Below the pieces are notes generated by a model. It did not search any database, was not told the DNA's origin, and worked only from the letters and a program-made list of their open reading frames with translations. From Camarhynchus parvulus (Eukaryota; Chordata; Aves; Passeriformes; Thraupidae), in NCBI RefSeq assembly GCF_901933205.1, contig NC_044573.1, positions 84,340,546 through 84,404,545 of the forward strand: 64,000 nucleotides of DNA, given 5' to 3'. Position 1 is the stretch's first letter; each line of letters opens with the position of its first letter. Shown one piece after another: positions 61,507-64,000 of this stretch. The translations under genes were made by a program, and so were the position numbers.

Positions 61507-61763
61507 TTCAAGGTGTGTCACATATGATGCCATCTTTTGCATAGGAATCTTTGCATGCTTGTCCCAGAGTTTAGTGCACTGACTTCTCAATCAAAGTCAA
61601 TCTACATTTCATTTGCTTTATTTGGATCATTAATAATTACATCTTGCCGGAAGGGTGATTATCTCTGCTCAAGACTGGTACCTTTTTGAAATAATTTGTA
61701 GTCAAGTGAGTAAAACAGTCACCCAAGAAGAAAGGAATAAATATATCTTCCAGCTTTCTAAAG
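61507..61763 (-). other. Two short exon-like segments about 100 bases apart (weak)
   Basis: Minus-strand segments 61682-61763 (ending AAG|GTACCA, containing KLEDIFIPFFLGDCFTHLTT) and 61507-61578 (ending GAA|GTAAGA, containing LWDKHAKIPMQKMASYVTHL) are both open and join in phase. The acceptor of the second is poor. Both strands have long open frames here, so chance is likely. Confidence 0.18.
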
Positions 61764-64000
61764 CTAAGATTGGTATTCAGTATTGGTTTGCTACTCCATT
61801 GGTGTCTTTGGGCCAATTGCAAAATTTTGTTCCAGCAAATCCTCCTACAGCTATTGTGGCTTGAAAGCATTAAAATATTCTGATGGAAGCATTAAAATAT
61901 TCTAATGATAGATTAATTTTCCTGTGTGATTATCATGTAATTTTTCTGAGTCACTCTTCATCACATCTTCCTTCTCATATGTCATATAAGAAGACTAAGT
62001 ACATAAATTTTGTATCTGAATCACACTCCTGGTACCAGGTAGCTAGTTTCTAAAAAAACTTTGGTGTCTAAATTAGAAATGTCAAAGTAGGGTTTCTCTA
62101 TCTGATATAGAAATTAATTCAAACATTTAGTCATAAATTACAGCCCTAAGAATTCAACTATGTACTCTGCTAAATCCAAAAGCTCCTAGGAAAGGTGTTT
62201 AGAAACAGTCCAATTATTCAAGTTTCTCAAGATTCTGTATTGGAAACAAAACCAATTGCAAAAATTGTTGTTTAATATTTAACAAAGGCTTTCTAGCACC
62301 TGTTTCAAAAGCTTGAGTCATAAAAGAGTCCAAAAAAGGTCATACAATTTGCAAAACTATTTACTTTTTTTTTTTGTGAATTACTGGTGAACATCCGTAA
62401 AAGCTCTAGACAACTTTACAACAAATTAAAAGCTGCATAGTCTCTGAAATACAGGAATTAAATATATTCCAATAGTTTGCCCAAACTGACGCGCCAAAAA
62501 ACTAATCACAAACACAAAGCGCACAGTTCTACATTTACCATTTTTACCAGAGAATAATGGCATGGACTGCTGAATGTACTACTAGCATTTCATTTCTGTA
62601 GGAAACCGGTGGTACAAATGCTCACTTGTGTACGCAAAGCTTTGAAGTTCACAGAGTCTTTTGAGCATGTAATTGGTAGAGTTCAGTGATTCACACCTTT
62701 CTAATTCAGTTGGTATTCTGGCAAGTTATTAGCCAGCTGCTGTTCGCTGAAGCAGATGTTATGAGCCATGCATAAAATTGTCAAGGTTATAGTTAGTACA
62801 AAGAAGGCTCTATCCCTCTCCTGTCAGGATTTGTAACAAAACTTCTACTGACTTCATCAGAAGAATCAGCTTCACAAACTGGGTATTACTCAACCTTATC
62901 CCCCATCAGTTTGTATTCCTTCTTCTTTCATCTTCTCAACCTCAATCTTGCTTGGCACCTTAATGCAGTTTGTATTTGATTTGCCAACTCTTAACTTCTA
63001 GTTGTCTTTCATGCTGATTACTTCACTTGAAAACCTCCTTCAGTTAATGTTTTTAGCCTCCTTACTTGTGTTTCTTTTGCTTTTTTGTGACATAAAACTG
63101 AATAAACAATAGGAGCCATTTTTTCCTGCTTTCTACAACGCTCATTTGGCATGTTTCAAAAGCAATAATAGAATAAGGCAGGAAATAGGATTTGTCTTTA
63201 GTAGATTTGTTCACTGTAAGTCCCAGTGTGTGTTTTTACATCCACTGGATTGAATATGGCTGGGATTGGAAAAAGAAGCAGTATTATTTCACTAAAATCT
63301 GAGATGATCACTCCAATGTTTGGCTAATACTTACAATAAAAACGTACTGGAAAATAACAATATATGAGATAGATAGCAAGAACTGAATTTTAGAATTGGA
63401 ACATTAAAAATTTAAGCCAACCCCATTTTACCTGGAATTTTTTTCTTTCATCATTATTTATTCTTTTTATATTCTTGTAGCGAACAATACAGTAGTGCAA
63501 TATGAATTCAAATTATAAGTGAATTTAAGTAAAAAATTACGCATTTTCTGTATCTAGGGCTAGTCCAAGCATGGATTCATTTGATCTACAACTACCTGCA
63601 TAGTAGCTGTCTAAAGACTTCAAATCTTTACCGCTAAAACCACTGCATTGATTCAGCTGAATTAACTAAGGATTGAATTTGCTTCTGCAGTCTTTTTTTA
63701 TATAGACTATGAATGAATACTGGAGACCTACCACTAGACTATTAAGTACCCTTACAGAACAGTAATTTAGTGATATTCTTTGTAACCCAGTGTCATTCTT
63801 AATCTTCTTATCGTTGCTATTTACTTATTTTTAATTTTTTATTGACAAAACCAGGACAGTCCCTTGCATAAAGTGTCTTGCTGCTTTTTTCCTTTGTACA
63901 CTTATATTTTCAATAGGCAACTATTCAGATACCTAATTTGACATTGGCACATAACTAGACATGATCAGTTTGCATACTAATTGTATTCAAACATCAGGTG
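61764..64000. other. AT-rich unique DNA
   Basis: Contains a two-copy duplication 'gaagcattaaaatattct' at about 61864-61900. No repeat family or gene is recognised. Confidence 0.45.

Noticed and set aside
1..64000. Possible prokaryotic or phage system
   Set aside because: No operon structure, no ribosome binding sites, no long single-frame genes. The repeats are vertebrate (avian) retroelements.

Overview
The window reads as bird nuclear DNA, most likely from a songbird (passerine). The case rests on repeats. CR1 LINE copies occur on both strands, with the avian 3' end seen as 'atagaatcatagaatgg' on the reverse strand. Several avian endogenous-retrovirus LTRs are present. At 37914-38057 there is a short tRNA-Ile-headed, CR1-tailed SINE of the kind described in passerines. 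The remaining DNA is AT-rich with long A/T runs and microsatellites. I see no prokaryotic genes, operons, CRISPR arrays or plasmid/phage modules, and no rRNA or intact tRNA gene.

Layout. 1-4.9 kb: unique AT-rich DNA with one old CR1 (1409-2440). 4.9-10.3 kb: a dense nest of transposons, with CR1 copies in both orientations, pieces of an ERVL-type LTR, and two solo LTRs (5325-6142 and 8836-9936), each inserted inside an older CR1 and flanked by a 6-bp target duplication. 10.4-13.1 kb: three short coding-like blocks on the + strand. 13-35 kb: mostly unique DNA with CR1 copies at 18.1-18.8, 21.9-22.4 and 23.3-24.3 kb and an ERVL-type LTR at 25776-26366. 35.9-36.1 kb: a long TTCCC microsatellite. 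37.9 kb: the SINE. 47.9-55.7 kb: a second repeat cluster made of CR1 (47947-48553), a short LTR with intact ends (50651-51037), an internally deleted CR1 (51862-52968) and a reverse-strand ERVL-type LTR (54593-55650). 55.7-64 kb: unique AT-rich DNA.

Genes. No protein-coding gene can be named. Several segments look like exons because they have an open frame, purine-rich first codon positions and flanking AG/GT splice signals; the better ones are at 10434-10547 (+), 14214-14329 (-), 22791-22882 (+), 39082-39215 (-) and 47673-47888 (+). On the minus strand twelve such segments can be threaded into one phase-consistent reading from 47.3 kb to 0.5 kb. With this many AG/GT pairs in 64 kb of AT-rich DNA, such a chain can arise by chance, so it is given low confidence and offered as something to test. 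The simplest overall reading is an intergenic or large-intron region of a songbird chromosome shaped by repeated CR1 and LTR insertion.
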